The notes below the pieces were generated by a model that had not been told where the DNA came from, ran no database searches, and saw only the letters and a list, made by a program, of their open reading frames with translations. From positions 1,674,001 to 1,738,000 of the forward strand of contig CAVWMN010000010.1 of the NCBI GenBank assembly GCA_963756115.1: 64,000 bases of DNA, given 5' to 3'. The DNA comes from JTS-RE37 sp963756115 (GTDB lineage: Bacteria; Bacteroidota; Bacteroidia; Flavobacteriales; Flavobacteriaceae). A program made the translations under genes and the position numbers. Below, in pieces: positions 27,155 to 35,029 of this stretch (positions within the stretch are counted from its first letter, which is position 1; the number at the start of each line of letters is the position of its first letter).

Positions 27155-28417
27155 ATGGATCAATTTCCTCTTACCGATGATACCGTAATCTTTGGATTAT
27201 TATGCCTGTGCCTGGGGTTTGTATTTTACACTTCTTCGTTAGCAACAGGATTCTGGAATAAATTCTATTCCATAGTACCCGTACTGCTGGTTTGCTATAT
27301 GCTACCCGCCATCCTGACGAGTACAGGGATCATTTCTGAAGAAAGTTCCAACCTTTACTTTATTGCCAGTCGGTACCTCTTGCCCGCGGCACTGGTTCTT
27401 ATGACACTAAGCATCGACCTCAAGGCCATTGCCAACCTCGGCTCCAAGGCATTGATCATGTTCCTTACGGGAACTGTGGGGATCATCCTCGGAGGCCCGC
27501 TTGCCATTTTGATCGTTTCCATTTTTTCACCTGAAACCGTAGGAGGTGCCGGATTTGATGCAGTTTGGAGAGGTTTGGCCACAATAGCGGGCAGCTGGAT
27601 CGGAGGTGGTGCCAACCAGGCAGCCATGTTGGAAGTATTTGAATATAACCCTGAAAAATTTGGGGGGATGGTATTGATAGACATTGTTGTCGCCAACATC
27701 TGGATGGCCATTTTGTTATTAGGGATAGGTAAAACCAAACGGATCGATAAATGGCTAAAGGCAGATACTTCCTCCATTGATTCCCTGAGGGAAAAAATCG
27801 CTGCCCATACTGCGGGTATTACGCGGGTGACCACGCTCCATGATTACATCATCATGCTGGCCGTATCCTTTACCGCAGTGGGGATATCCCATTATCTGGG
27901 ATTCCATTTTGCTGATTTTCTCCAAAACAATTTTGAGGTGGTACGCAACAAGGAAAAGGCGCTTTCTTCCCTGGGATCCGACTTTCTGTGGATGATCGTA
28001 TTTGCCACCAGTTGTGGCATACTGCTTTCATTTACCAAGGTCAAAAATTATGAGGGTACGGGGGCCAGTAAGATAGGAGGTGTTTTCATTTACATCCTGG
28101 TGGCAACCATAGGAATGAAAATGGACCTCGGAAAGATATTTGAGAATCCGGGTTTGATCCTTATCGGCCTGATCTGGATCTCGATCCATGCCGGGCTCAT
28201 GATCCTCGTGGCAAAGTTGATCAGGGCACCGTATTTTTTCCTGGCGGTTGGCAGCCAGGCTAATATCGGCGGTGCCGCGTCCGCACCCATCGTTGCCGCG
28301 GAATTCCACCCTTCCCTTACATCAGTAGGCATTCTTTTAGCTGTGCTTGGATATGTGATCGGTACAGGAGGCGCTTATATTTGTGCATTGCTTATGGAAA
28401 TCGCATCAAAGGTTTAG
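27155..28417 (+). CDS. DUF819 family membrane protein
   Basis: A 420-residue protein with about 11 hydrophobic helices. GLATIAGSWIGGGANQAAMLEV and FFLAVGSQANIGGAASAPIVAA (each quoted in part) are the paired internal Gly-rich motifs of DUF819, an inverted-repeat transporter-like fold. The transported substrate is unknown. It is followed after 45 bases by the DUF4369 lipoprotein gene on the same strand, which may be co-transcribed. Confidence 0.9.
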   Translation: MDQFPLTDDTVIFGLLCLCLGFVFYTSSLATGFWNKFYSIVPVLLVCYMLPAILTSTGIISEESSNLYFIASRYLLPAALVLMTLSIDLKAIANLGSKALIMFLTGTVGIILGGPLAILIVSIFSPETVGGAGFDAVWRGLATIAGSWIGGGANQAAMLEVFEYNPEKFGGMVLIDIVVANIWMAILLLGIGKTKRIDKWLKADTSSIDSLREKIAAHTAGITRVTTLHDYIIMLAVSFTAVGISHYLGFHFADFLQNNFEVVRNKEKALSSLGSDFLWMIVFATSCGILLSFTKVKNYEGTGASKIGGVFIYILVATIGMKMDLGKIFENPGLILIGLIWISIHAGLMILVAKLIRAPYFFLAVGSQANIGGAASAPIVAAEFHPSLTSVGILLAVLGYVIGTGGAYICALLMEIASKV

Positions 28418-28462
28418 AATGCGATAAACTTTTATGATATTTGCCCGACAAATCCAGCCAAT

Positions 28463-29167
28463 ATGAATAAAATAATAGGTACCGCCCTTTTTGCCGTCTT
28501 TCTGATCAGTTGTGGAACAGGTGAAAATGACCGTACCATGACGGTGACCGGGAGGGTCAAAGGCTTAAAAAAAGGTACCCTCTATTTACAGCATATACCG
28601 GATTCCGTACTTGTAACGGTAGATTCCCTAAAGATCGATGGCGATGATGCCTTCACTTTTAAGACCGATATCGAAAGTCCGGAAGTATTCTACCTGTATC
28701 TCAATAAGAAGGATAATAACGATATTAATGACCGGATCACGTTTTTTGGCGAACCGGGCACCATCACCATCAATACATCCTGGAATACCTTTGATACCCA
28801 GGCCCGGGTTACAGGATCCAAAAGCAATGACAAACTCGAAGAATACCGAAAAATAATGTCAAAGTTCAATACCCGGAATATGGAAATAATCCGTGCTGCC
28901 TATGATCCTGAAATACAAAAAGATAGTAGTATGATGGATTCCATCCAGCAGGCAAGTGATAAAAATCTACTCAGGGGGTATCTCTATGCCCTTAATTTTG
29001 CCCTGAACAATAAGGATTCCTATGTTGCACCCTATATTGCCTTAAACGAGGTCGCCGATGCCAATGTAAAGTACCTTGATTCTATCTATAACTCCTTAAC
29101 TCCTGAGGTATCCGGATCCAAGTATGGAATGGCACTCAGGGACTATCTGATTCAATTGAAAAAATAA
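28463..29167 (+). CDS. DUF4369 domain lipoprotein
   Basis: A 234-residue protein. The N-terminus has a lipobox (FLISCGTGEND), so it is probably lipid-anchored. The DUF4369 beta-domain follows (about 25-125, TVTGRVKGLKKGTLYLQHI, ITFFGEPGTITINTSWN). The second half is helical and ends VSGSKYGMALRDYLIQLKK. In many Bacteroidota this domain precedes a thioredoxin-like AhpC domain; here no thioredoxin CxxC is present, so it is the stand-alone form. Function unknown. Confidence 0.88.
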   Translation: MNKIIGTALFAVFLISCGTGENDRTMTVTGRVKGLKKGTLYLQHIPDSVLVTVDSLKIDGDDAFTFKTDIESPEVFYLYLNKKDNNDINDRITFFGEPGTITINTSWNTFDTQARVTGSKSNDKLEEYRKIMSKFNTRNMEIIRAAYDPEIQKDSSMMDSIQQASDKNLLRGYLYALNFALNNKDSYVAPYIALNEVADANVKYLDSIYNSLTPEVSGSKYGMALRDYLIQLKK

Positions 29168-29186
29168 GCAAAGGGTCGTTGCAGTA

Positions 29187-29456
29187 TCAACCCATTTTAT
29201 TAAGCTTTTCAACCAGTGTTGAAGCAGATTCCTCCAATTCCCTGCGCACCCCTTTAAAATGGGCCTTTTTGTCTTCTACATCCTTTTTATTGACTTTGGC
29301 TATCAAATCATCAAACGTTGCAATTGCCTTGTCTATAATTGCCAAACCTTCCTTTGACCCTTGTTTGTCCTGAGTTGCCTCTACAATATAAACGGCCTCA
29401 ATAATATCTCCCAAAACGTAATTGATATCCTTCTTTAAGTCGCGTATGTTCGCCAT
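29187..29456 (-). CDS. Conserved small helical protein, function unknown
   Basis: An 89-residue, charged, mostly helical protein that begins MANIRDLKKDINYVLGDIIE and ends STLVEKLNKMG. I do not recognise a named family. The frame extends to 29483, but the -7 box at 29473-29480 lies inside that extension, so the ATG at 29456 is the start. It is convergent with the DUF4369 gene, only 19 bases apart. Confidence 0.82.
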   Translation of the reverse strand: MANIRDLKKDINYVLGDIIEAVYIVEATQDKQGSKEGLAIIDKAIATFDDLIAKVNKKDVEDKKAHFKGVRRELEESASTLVEKLNKMG

Positions 29457-29472
29457 GATTATAAATTTTGCG

Positions 29473-29480
29473 CAAAAGTA
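29473..29480 (-). promoter_or_regulatory. -7 box for the 89-residue protein gene
   Basis: The minus strand reads TACTTTTG, an exact TAnnTTTG match, 16 bases from the chosen ATG. Confidence 0.5.
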
Positions 29481-29561
29481 CACTTTTTAGTTACACAAAA
29501 GCCAAAGATTCCGAAGTAGTATCCGTCATCAATCCTTAGTAGTCTCGCACCTGAGAGGGTA

Positions 29562-30530
29562 TCAGATCGTTATTTCCAGTAATTTTGCACCGAGCGTCTT
29601 CAGTTGCAGGGTAGTGGAGCAGGCCGGCACTAAAATAGTTTCACCGCTGCGTATAGCTGCCGAACCCTCCTCGTTACTCACCTCGGCATCGCCCGAGACA
29701 CACATGAGGATCGTAAATGAATCGCGCCCGGAAATATCCTGTTTAAAATCCTTTGTCAAATCCAAATAGCTTGTCCGGAAATACGGCGAATCTACCACCT
29801 CGTTAATCCTATCAGCTTTCTTTGAATACCTTAACTTAAAATCCTGCCTTTGCTTATAATCCATCGCATCGAGCGCAAGATCGGTATGCAATTCCCTCAG
29901 GTTGCCGTTTTTATCACGCCGGTTGAAATCGAAAACGCGATAGGTGATATCCGAAGTTTGCTGTATTTCTGCCAGCAAAACCCCCGCTCCTATGGCATGT
30001 ATCCTCCCGGCATTGATCATGAACGCATCACCTGCAACCACAGGCTCGTAGTGCAGCAGAGCCGGTAGTGTATCCTCTTTCAAATTTTCAATAAACTCTT
30101 CGCGGGTAACATCATGGTTGAACCCGATGATAAGTTTCGCGTCCCGTTCAGCATCCATGATGTACCACATCTCGGTTTTACCATTGGAATTATGGCGTTC
30201 CCTTGCCAGCCGGTCATTTGGGTGCACCTGTATCGAAAGGTCCTGGTTTGCATCCAGGAATTTAATCAAAACCGGAAATTCAGTACCAAATCTTTTTACC
30301 ACGCTCTTTCCCAGGACTTCCGCAGCATAATCAGCCAGCAGTTCGTTAAGAGATCTACCGGCCAGGGGGCCATTGGCAATTACAGAGACATCTCCCTCAA
30401 CACCTGAGAGTTCCCAACTTTCCCCAATGCCCTCGGATTGTAAAGGCTTATTCAGGACATCTTTTAACCTGCTTCCCCCCCATATTCTTTCTTTCAGAAT
30501 CGGATGGAATTTGAATGGGTATAAGTTCAT
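29562..30530 (-). CDS. manA: Mannose-6-phosphate isomerase, class I
   Basis: A 322-residue zinc enzyme interconverting fructose-6-phosphate and mannose-6-phosphate, feeding GDP-mannose and surface glycan synthesis. The zinc ligands lie in LSIQVHPNDRLA, NGKTEMWYIM and INAGRIHAIGAGVL. QQTSDITYRVFDFNRRD carries the catalytic arginine region. Short-form length, as in Bacillus-type ManA. Its ATG overlaps the bcp stop by 4 bases; last gene of the idi operon. Confidence 0.96.
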   Translation of the reverse strand: MNLYPFKFHPILKERIWGGSRLKDVLNKPLQSEGIGESWELSGVEGDVSVIANGPLAGRSLNELLADYAAEVLGKSVVKRFGTEFPVLIKFLDANQDLSIQVHPNDRLARERHNSNGKTEMWYIMDAERDAKLIIGFNHDVTREEFIENLKEDTLPALLHYEPVVAGDAFMINAGRIHAIGAGVLLAEIQQTSDITYRVFDFNRRDKNGNLRELHTDLALDAMDYKQRQDFKLRYSKKADRINEVVDSPYFRTSYLDLTKDFKQDISGRDSFTILMCVSGDAEVSNEEGSAAIRSGETILVPACSTTLQLKTLGAKLLEITI

Positions 30531-30988
30531 ATTTCAACAAGTTTCTTTACTGCCTCCAATGCTTCGCGCATATGTCCGGAGGCCGCGATATTCGTGAATA
30601 CCATTGCTATTGTACCCTTTTTGTCTATAACATAGGTCTCCCGCCCGGGTAATATATTGAAAAGGCGGTTTTTTACCCTGAACTTTTTCCGAACCACGTT
30701 GCCCTCATCTGCCAGCAGCGTATAGGGAAGTCGGTATTTCTCGGCAAACCCCTTATGGGATGAGGCAGAATCTGCACTGATCCCAATGACTTCTGCTCCC
30801 AAATCGGTAAATTCCTCGTATGAGTCCCTGAAACTACAGGCTTCAATTGTACATCCGGGGGTGTGGTCCCTTGGATAAAAGAACAGAACCATCGGTTTGA
30901 TGCCTATAACATCCTTTGCATTAAAAATAGTTCCTTCCTGGTCCTTCAGTGAAAACAACGGCATGCGATCTCCTACCCGTAATCCCAT
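30527..30988 (-). CDS. bcp: Peroxiredoxin, BCP/PrxQ type
   Basis: A 153-residue thiol peroxidase reducing hydroperoxides with thioredoxin. The peroxidatic Cys46 and resolving Cys51 lie in DHTPGCTIEACSFRD, the 2-Cys BCP spacing. VLFFYPRD and VIGISADSASSHKGF are also typical. The C-terminus EALEAVKKLVEI is full length. It lies 3 bases after the PTPS gene and overlaps manA by 4. Confidence 0.96.
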   Translation of the reverse strand: MGLRVGDRMPLFSLKDQEGTIFNAKDVIGIKPMVLFFYPRDHTPGCTIEACSFRDSYEEFTDLGAEVIGISADSASSHKGFAEKYRLPYTLLADEGNVVRKKFRVKNRLFNILPGRETYVIDKKGTIAMVFTNIAASGHMREALEAVKKLVEI

Positions 30989-30991
30989 AGC

Positions 30992-31399
30992 CTATCCTGA
31001 ATAAGTAACAAAATTACGCGGTGTCTCATACAAAATAACCTCCAGGTCCTTATTTTCTGCAATGTGGGGCCGTAATTTATTCCAGACCACAATAGCAATA
31101 TGTTCGGCAGTAGGATTAAGTTCTTTAAATTCGGGGACTTCCAGATTTAAGTTTTTATGGTCCAGTGCGTCTTCGACTTCAGATTTAATAAGGTCCTTCA
31201 GGACTTTCAGATCCATGACGAACCCGGTTTCCGGATCTATTTCCCCGGAGATACTCACGATGAGTTCATAGTTGTGGCCATGGAAATGAGGGTTATTGCA
31301 TTTACCAAAAACGCGGTTATTGGTATCTTCATCCCAATCCGGTCGAAATAACCTGTGTGCGGCATTAAAATGTGCCTTTCTGCTGACTTTAACTTTCAT
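30992..31399 (-). CDS. 6-pyruvoyltetrahydropterin synthase / 6-carboxytetrahydropterin synthase (PTPS/QueD family)
   Basis: A 135-residue T-fold enzyme. The zinc ligands are His15 (FNAAHRLF) and His40 and His42 (PHFHGHNYE); the catalytic cysteine is Cys34 (VFGKCNNP). DHKNLNLEVPEFKELNPTAE carries the conserved Asp-His pair. The FGKCNNP...HGHNY form looks closer to eukaryotic PTPS than to E. coli QueD. Without QueC, QueE or FolE neighbours it could serve biopterin or queuosine synthesis. It overlaps idi by 4 bases. Confidence 0.92.
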   Translation of the reverse strand: MKVKVSRKAHFNAAHRLFRPDWDEDTNNRVFGKCNNPHFHGHNYELIVSISGEIDPETGFVMDLKVLKDLIKSEVEDALDHKNLNLEVPEFKELNPTAEHIAIVVWNKLRPHIAENKDLEVILYETPRNFVTYSG

Positions 31400-31932
31400 G
31401 ACCCCGACTTAATTTGAATAATGTGATCATAAAACTTTTCGAAAATAATCCTGGACCAAACCGTATAGCGCTCGGGATGCGTACGCATATCATCCCGTAT
31501 CGCAACTGGTTTCATCCATTTCCAATCTTCCACTTCTTCCGGATTAACCTGCGGTTCCCCGTTGTAATAGCCGATCATCACATGATCCAATTCATGCTCC
31601 GTCAGGCCATTGTCAAAGGGAGCCTTATAGATAAAGGAAAACAATTCCTCCAAATCCGTGCTAAAGCCCATCTCTTCCATCAGCCTTCGCTTCCCGGCCT
31701 CAATATTGGTTTCCCCGTCACGCTGGTGGCTGCAACAGGTGTTGGTCCATAACAAAGGGGAATGGTATTTGACAGCAGCCCTTTGCTGAAGAAGGGTCTC
31801 CCCTTCCCCATTCATTACAAAAACTGAAAAAGCCCGGTGGAGGATGCCTTTTTCATGTGCTTCCATTTTGGGCATGGTACCAATCCGGGTATCCCGGGGG
31901 TCAACTAATATTACATTTTCTTCCTTTTCCAT
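31396..31932 (-). CDS. idi: Isopentenyl-diphosphate delta-isomerase, type 1
   Basis: A 178-residue Nudix-fold enzyme interconverting IPP and DMAPP for isoprenoids (quinones, carotenoids). The active-site cysteine lies in WTNTCCSHQRDGE, the Nudix-like helix in AGKRRLMEEMGF, and the catalytic glutamate in NGLTEHELDHVM. First gene of the idi-PTPS-bcp-manA operon, with a -7 box 11 bases upstream. Confidence 0.96.
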   Translation of the reverse strand: MEKEENVILVDPRDTRIGTMPKMEAHEKGILHRAFSVFVMNGEGETLLQQRAAVKYHSPLLWTNTCCSHQRDGETNIEAGKRRLMEEMGFSTDLEELFSFIYKAPFDNGLTEHELDHVMIGYYNGEPQVNPEEVEDWKWMKPVAIRDDMRTHPERYTVWSRIIFEKFYDHIIQIKSGS

Positions 31933-31942
31933 ATATACCCTA

Positions 31943-31950
31943 CAAAAATA
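31943..31950 (-). promoter_or_regulatory. -7 box for the idi operon
   Basis: The minus strand reads TATTTTTG, an exact TAnnTTTG match, 10 bases between box and ATG, implying a very short leader. Confidence 0.55.
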
Positions 31951-32027
31951 ACATCTTTACCTTATTAATAAGGTTAAGCCGGTCATAATTGTTGCCAGGG
32001 GGCAGCTCATAAAAATCAGAGGAAAGT

Positions 32028-32987
32028 TTAGAAAAAACGGGGAGATTTTAAATTATCCAGAACCTTGATAAAATCATAGCGCAGGATCACTTCAAAGGAA
32101 CCATCATTAAAAATAGCTTTCCCCAGCTCAGTGATCTCCCGGTCATAGGCCAAGCCGATTAAAAATTGCGGCGAGATTTGAAATCCGGCCATTCCACTTA
32201 CTGCTGCATCCAGACGATACGCAGCGCCCAAAATGAATTTTTCATTATACAGAAAATTGGCAGATAGGTCAAGTTGCAGGGGAGCTCCCTGAACAATCTT
32301 ACTGAGGATGGCTGGTTTGAATTTCCAAAATGGTCCAAGATCAAATACATAACCCGATATGAGGTAAAAATTCATTTGCTCCTTCGCAGTGGAAAGGGAG
32401 GACGACTGAAAATGGGAAGTTTCCAGGAAACGCGGTACGGATAACCCGGCATAAAACCTTTGGGTATGGTAATAAACCCCGGCACCGATGTTCGGGGCAA
32501 ACCTGTTATCGATATCCTGCTGGAGAGTCGGGTCCGGACCCCCAGGCGTGGTATAATCCTGATTGAGTTCTGAAAAACGTACATCCAGGAGGTGAGCACT
32601 GGCCTTTATGCCGAAACTTAGTTTGGCATCCTGTGAGGTTTGAATAGTATACGATAAATCGAGATCAAGGTAGGTTTCGGAGGTTGGCCCGATCTGGTCG
32701 TTTACGATGGATACCCCCATCCCAAGTCCGTTGTATCCGATTGGGGAATGCAGGTTGAGGGTTTGTGTTTTAGGCGCCCCGTCAAGGCCTACCCATTGTG
32801 ACCTGTGCAGGGCAGCGATACTGAAGTGGCCCCTCGAACCTGCGTACCCGGGATTAACACTAACCGTATTATACATATACTGGGTGTACTGCGCATCCTG
32901 TTGCGCAAAAACCCACCCACAACCCAGCAGGAACAATAAAGTGAGTATCCTGTAATTTCTACGGTTGCCGGAGATGGGGTTTGCCAT
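32028..32987 (-). CDS. PorP/SprF family T9SS membrane protein (left module)
   Basis: A 319-residue outer-membrane protein. The signal peptide ends GWVFAQ. The family signature follows: QQDAQYTQYMYNTVSVNPGY, then AGSRG and GLDGAPKTQTLNLHSPI. The rest is a predicted beta-barrel ending in the strand EVILRYDFIKVLDN and RFF. In Flavobacterium, SprF is needed to export the adhesin SprB, and homologues are usually encoded next to their large substrates. It starts 8 bases after a type B sorted protein gene and ends the left module. Paralogous to 54002-54961. Confidence 0.95.
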   Translation of the reverse strand: MANPISGNRRNYRILTLLFLLGCGWVFAQQDAQYTQYMYNTVSVNPGYAGSRGHFSIAALHRSQWVGLDGAPKTQTLNLHSPIGYNGLGMGVSIVNDQIGPTSETYLDLDLSYTIQTSQDAKLSFGIKASAHLLDVRFSELNQDYTTPGGPDPTLQQDIDNRFAPNIGAGVYYHTQRFYAGLSVPRFLETSHFQSSSLSTAKEQMNFYLISGYVFDLGPFWKFKPAILSKIVQGAPLQLDLSANFLYNEKFILGAAYRLDAAVSGMAGFQISPQFLIGLAYDREITELGKAIFNDGSFEVILRYDFIKVLDNLKSPRFF

Positions 32988-32995
32988 GGTTTGAG

Positions 32996-35005
32996 TTATC
33001 TGTTTATATATAAGTAACCGGAGAGCGATCGCATATTTCCGGAATCGTCTTCATAATCGAGAATGTAGAAATAGGTCCCAACGGGCAATCTGTTGTCGAC
33101 ATCAACCGTAATACGGCCTTCCGATGTCCCGTCAAAAACATTCCCCTGCGTATTGTACGCCTTTGTAATGTATACCTGTACACCCCATCGGTTATAAATC
33201 TTAATGGTATTGTTCGGATAGTCTTCAAGGCCCTTGATCGTAAGCACATCATGGATACCATCCCCGTTGGGGGTAAGCACATTGAATACTTCTATATCAT
33301 CACTGGCGTTTGGCTCAAGATAATCCGGTATACCGTCATTGTCCGAGTCATCATTTGTGAAAATGCCATCCTTGTTGATATCCTCATCCAGCGTTACTTT
33401 TCCATCTCCATCATCATCGATATCCCGATAATCCGATTCACTGTCACTGTCCGTATTGGGAAGGTCACCCAGCGGATCGTCAAACTCATCATTGACATCT
33501 ATGTCTATTATGGTGCTTCCTTCGTACCCATCATCCAATCCATCATTATCTTTATCAGATCCGATCAGCACCGCTTCAGGAACTCCGTTATGATCAAAAT
33601 CATGGCCTTCAATGGCATCCGGTACGAGGTCATTATCACTATCTTCGTCTACAAAATCGGGTAAGCCATCACCATCCGTATCCTCCGGAATAATCCCAAC
33701 GGATCCTCCATTTTCATAGGCATCATCCAAACCATTATCATTGCTATCCAGCCCACCGGGTGGTATATAGCCAAGGCTCGACTGGGCTTCTACATTATCC
33801 GGGATCCCGTCATTATCGCTGTCAATATCCAGGTAATCTGCAATTCCATCACCATCGGTATCCGTCGGGTTGGTGGACGGATCGTTATCCCCATCAGAAT
33901 TAATATCCTCAAAAGTGTCGACGATGCCATCGTTATCAGCATCCAGATCAACACCCGGTACATTTACCGCGATGGTAACCGTAGCCGTACTGCAATTACC
34001 AACATTATCGCATAGCGTATAGGTAAACATATCTGTTCCCAGGAATCCACTGTTTGGGGTATAGCTTATAGTATCATCAAATGGATTGGAAGGAGTGCCG
34101 TTGCTATTGATAACTATGCTTCCGTTTGAAGGACTGGTAGTTGTGAAGGTACCGAGGCCAGGCAAGTCATTATCATTGGCCAAAACATCAATCATCACAG
34201 GCTGGTCCTGATCAGTGGCGACAAGGTCATCCACCGCATCCAATACCGGGATAACATCTATTGTGACCGTTGCAGTCGAACAGTCTCCCTTCGTATTGCA
34301 GACGGTGTAATTAAAACTATCAGGGCCATTGTAATCCGGATCCGGGGTATAGGAGACAATGTCATCCGTTGGGTCATTGGGCGTTCCGTTCGTATTGATG
34401 CTCACACTGCCGTTTGGAGGATTGGTGGCAGTAAGGGTGCCCGTTGAAGGCAGGTCACTATCATTGGTATATACAGGGACTACCACAAATTCATCCTCAT
34501 TCACTATCACGACATCATCGACAAGCGTTGCCGCCTGCTGAAGGCAAACTACGGTAAAAGTTGGCAATTCGATGGAATTCCCAACTTTGGTCAGTGTAGC
34601 GGTGTATCGGACAACACTTTCCGTTGCCGTCACCACAGGCCTGAGTTGATCCCCGGGAACAACCGGGGACCAGCTTACTGTAGCACTGCCGCTAACGTTA
34701 TTGGAGATATCAAGGGTAACCTGGTCTTCCGGGTTGGTACAATCCGTAAGAATAAAATACCCGGTTGCATTGGAACCGCACAAAGTGCCGTCATAAGTAG
34801 CGAAATATACTCCCGGCGTACTGGTTTCATAGAAGAAATCGGTACTAAGAACCGTAGAGGTATCCGAAGCTTCATACCAGCGATAGTTATTTTCATCGGT
34901 ACTGTTCGGGGCCTGTAACAGGAACTGCGCATTTGATACACCCATCCCCAGCATCGTCAGCACGAAGCAAAGAAATAGTGGGGTATATCGCATGTTGGAT
35001 TTCAA
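32996..35005 (-). CDS. Cell-surface protein with Ig-like and TSP3 repeats and type B T9SS sorting domain
   Basis: A 669-residue secreted protein with a signal peptide (1-26, ending GVSNAQ). Two cadherin/Ig-like repeats (about 165-350) begin VVIVNEDEFVVVPVYTND and DLVATDQDQPVMIDVLAND. Calcium-binding thrombospondin type 3 repeats follow (about 352-575, DADNDGIVDTFEDINSDGD and similar). The C-terminal gliding-motility-type domain (about 580-669) has NVLTPNGDGIHDVLTI, IYNRWGVQVY and PVGTYFYILDY, the hallmark of type B T9SS cargo. Placed 24 bases after the giant gene and 8 before PorP/SprF. Possibly an adhesin linking the giant protein to the surface. Confidence 0.93.
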   Translation of the reverse strand: MKSNMRYTPLFLCFVLTMLGMGVSNAQFLLQAPNSTDENNYRWYEASDTSTVLSTDFFYETSTPGVYFATYDGTLCGSNATGYFILTDCTNPEDQVTLDISNNVSGSATVSWSPVVPGDQLRPVVTATESVVRYTATLTKVGNSIELPTFTVVCLQQAATLVDDVVIVNEDEFVVVPVYTNDSDLPSTGTLTATNPPNGSVSINTNGTPNDPTDDIVSYTPDPDYNGPDSFNYTVCNTKGDCSTATVTIDVIPVLDAVDDLVATDQDQPVMIDVLANDNDLPGLGTFTTTSPSNGSIVINSNGTPSNPFDDTISYTPNSGFLGTDMFTYTLCDNVGNCSTATVTIAVNVPGVDLDADNDGIVDTFEDINSDGDNDPSTNPTDTDGDGIADYLDIDSDNDGIPDNVEAQSSLGYIPPGGLDSNDNGLDDAYENGGSVGIIPEDTDGDGLPDFVDEDSDNDLVPDAIEGHDFDHNGVPEAVLIGSDKDNDGLDDGYEGSTIIDIDVNDEFDDPLGDLPNTDSDSESDYRDIDDDGDGKVTLDEDINKDGIFTNDDSDNDGIPDYLEPNASDDIEVFNVLTPNGDGIHDVLTIKGLEDYPNNTIKIYNRWGVQVYITKAYNTQGNVFDGTSEGRITVDVDNRLPVGTYFYILDYEDDSGNMRSLSGYLYINR

Positions 35006-35029
35006 GGCTGTGCGCGTTGTTTAAAACTA

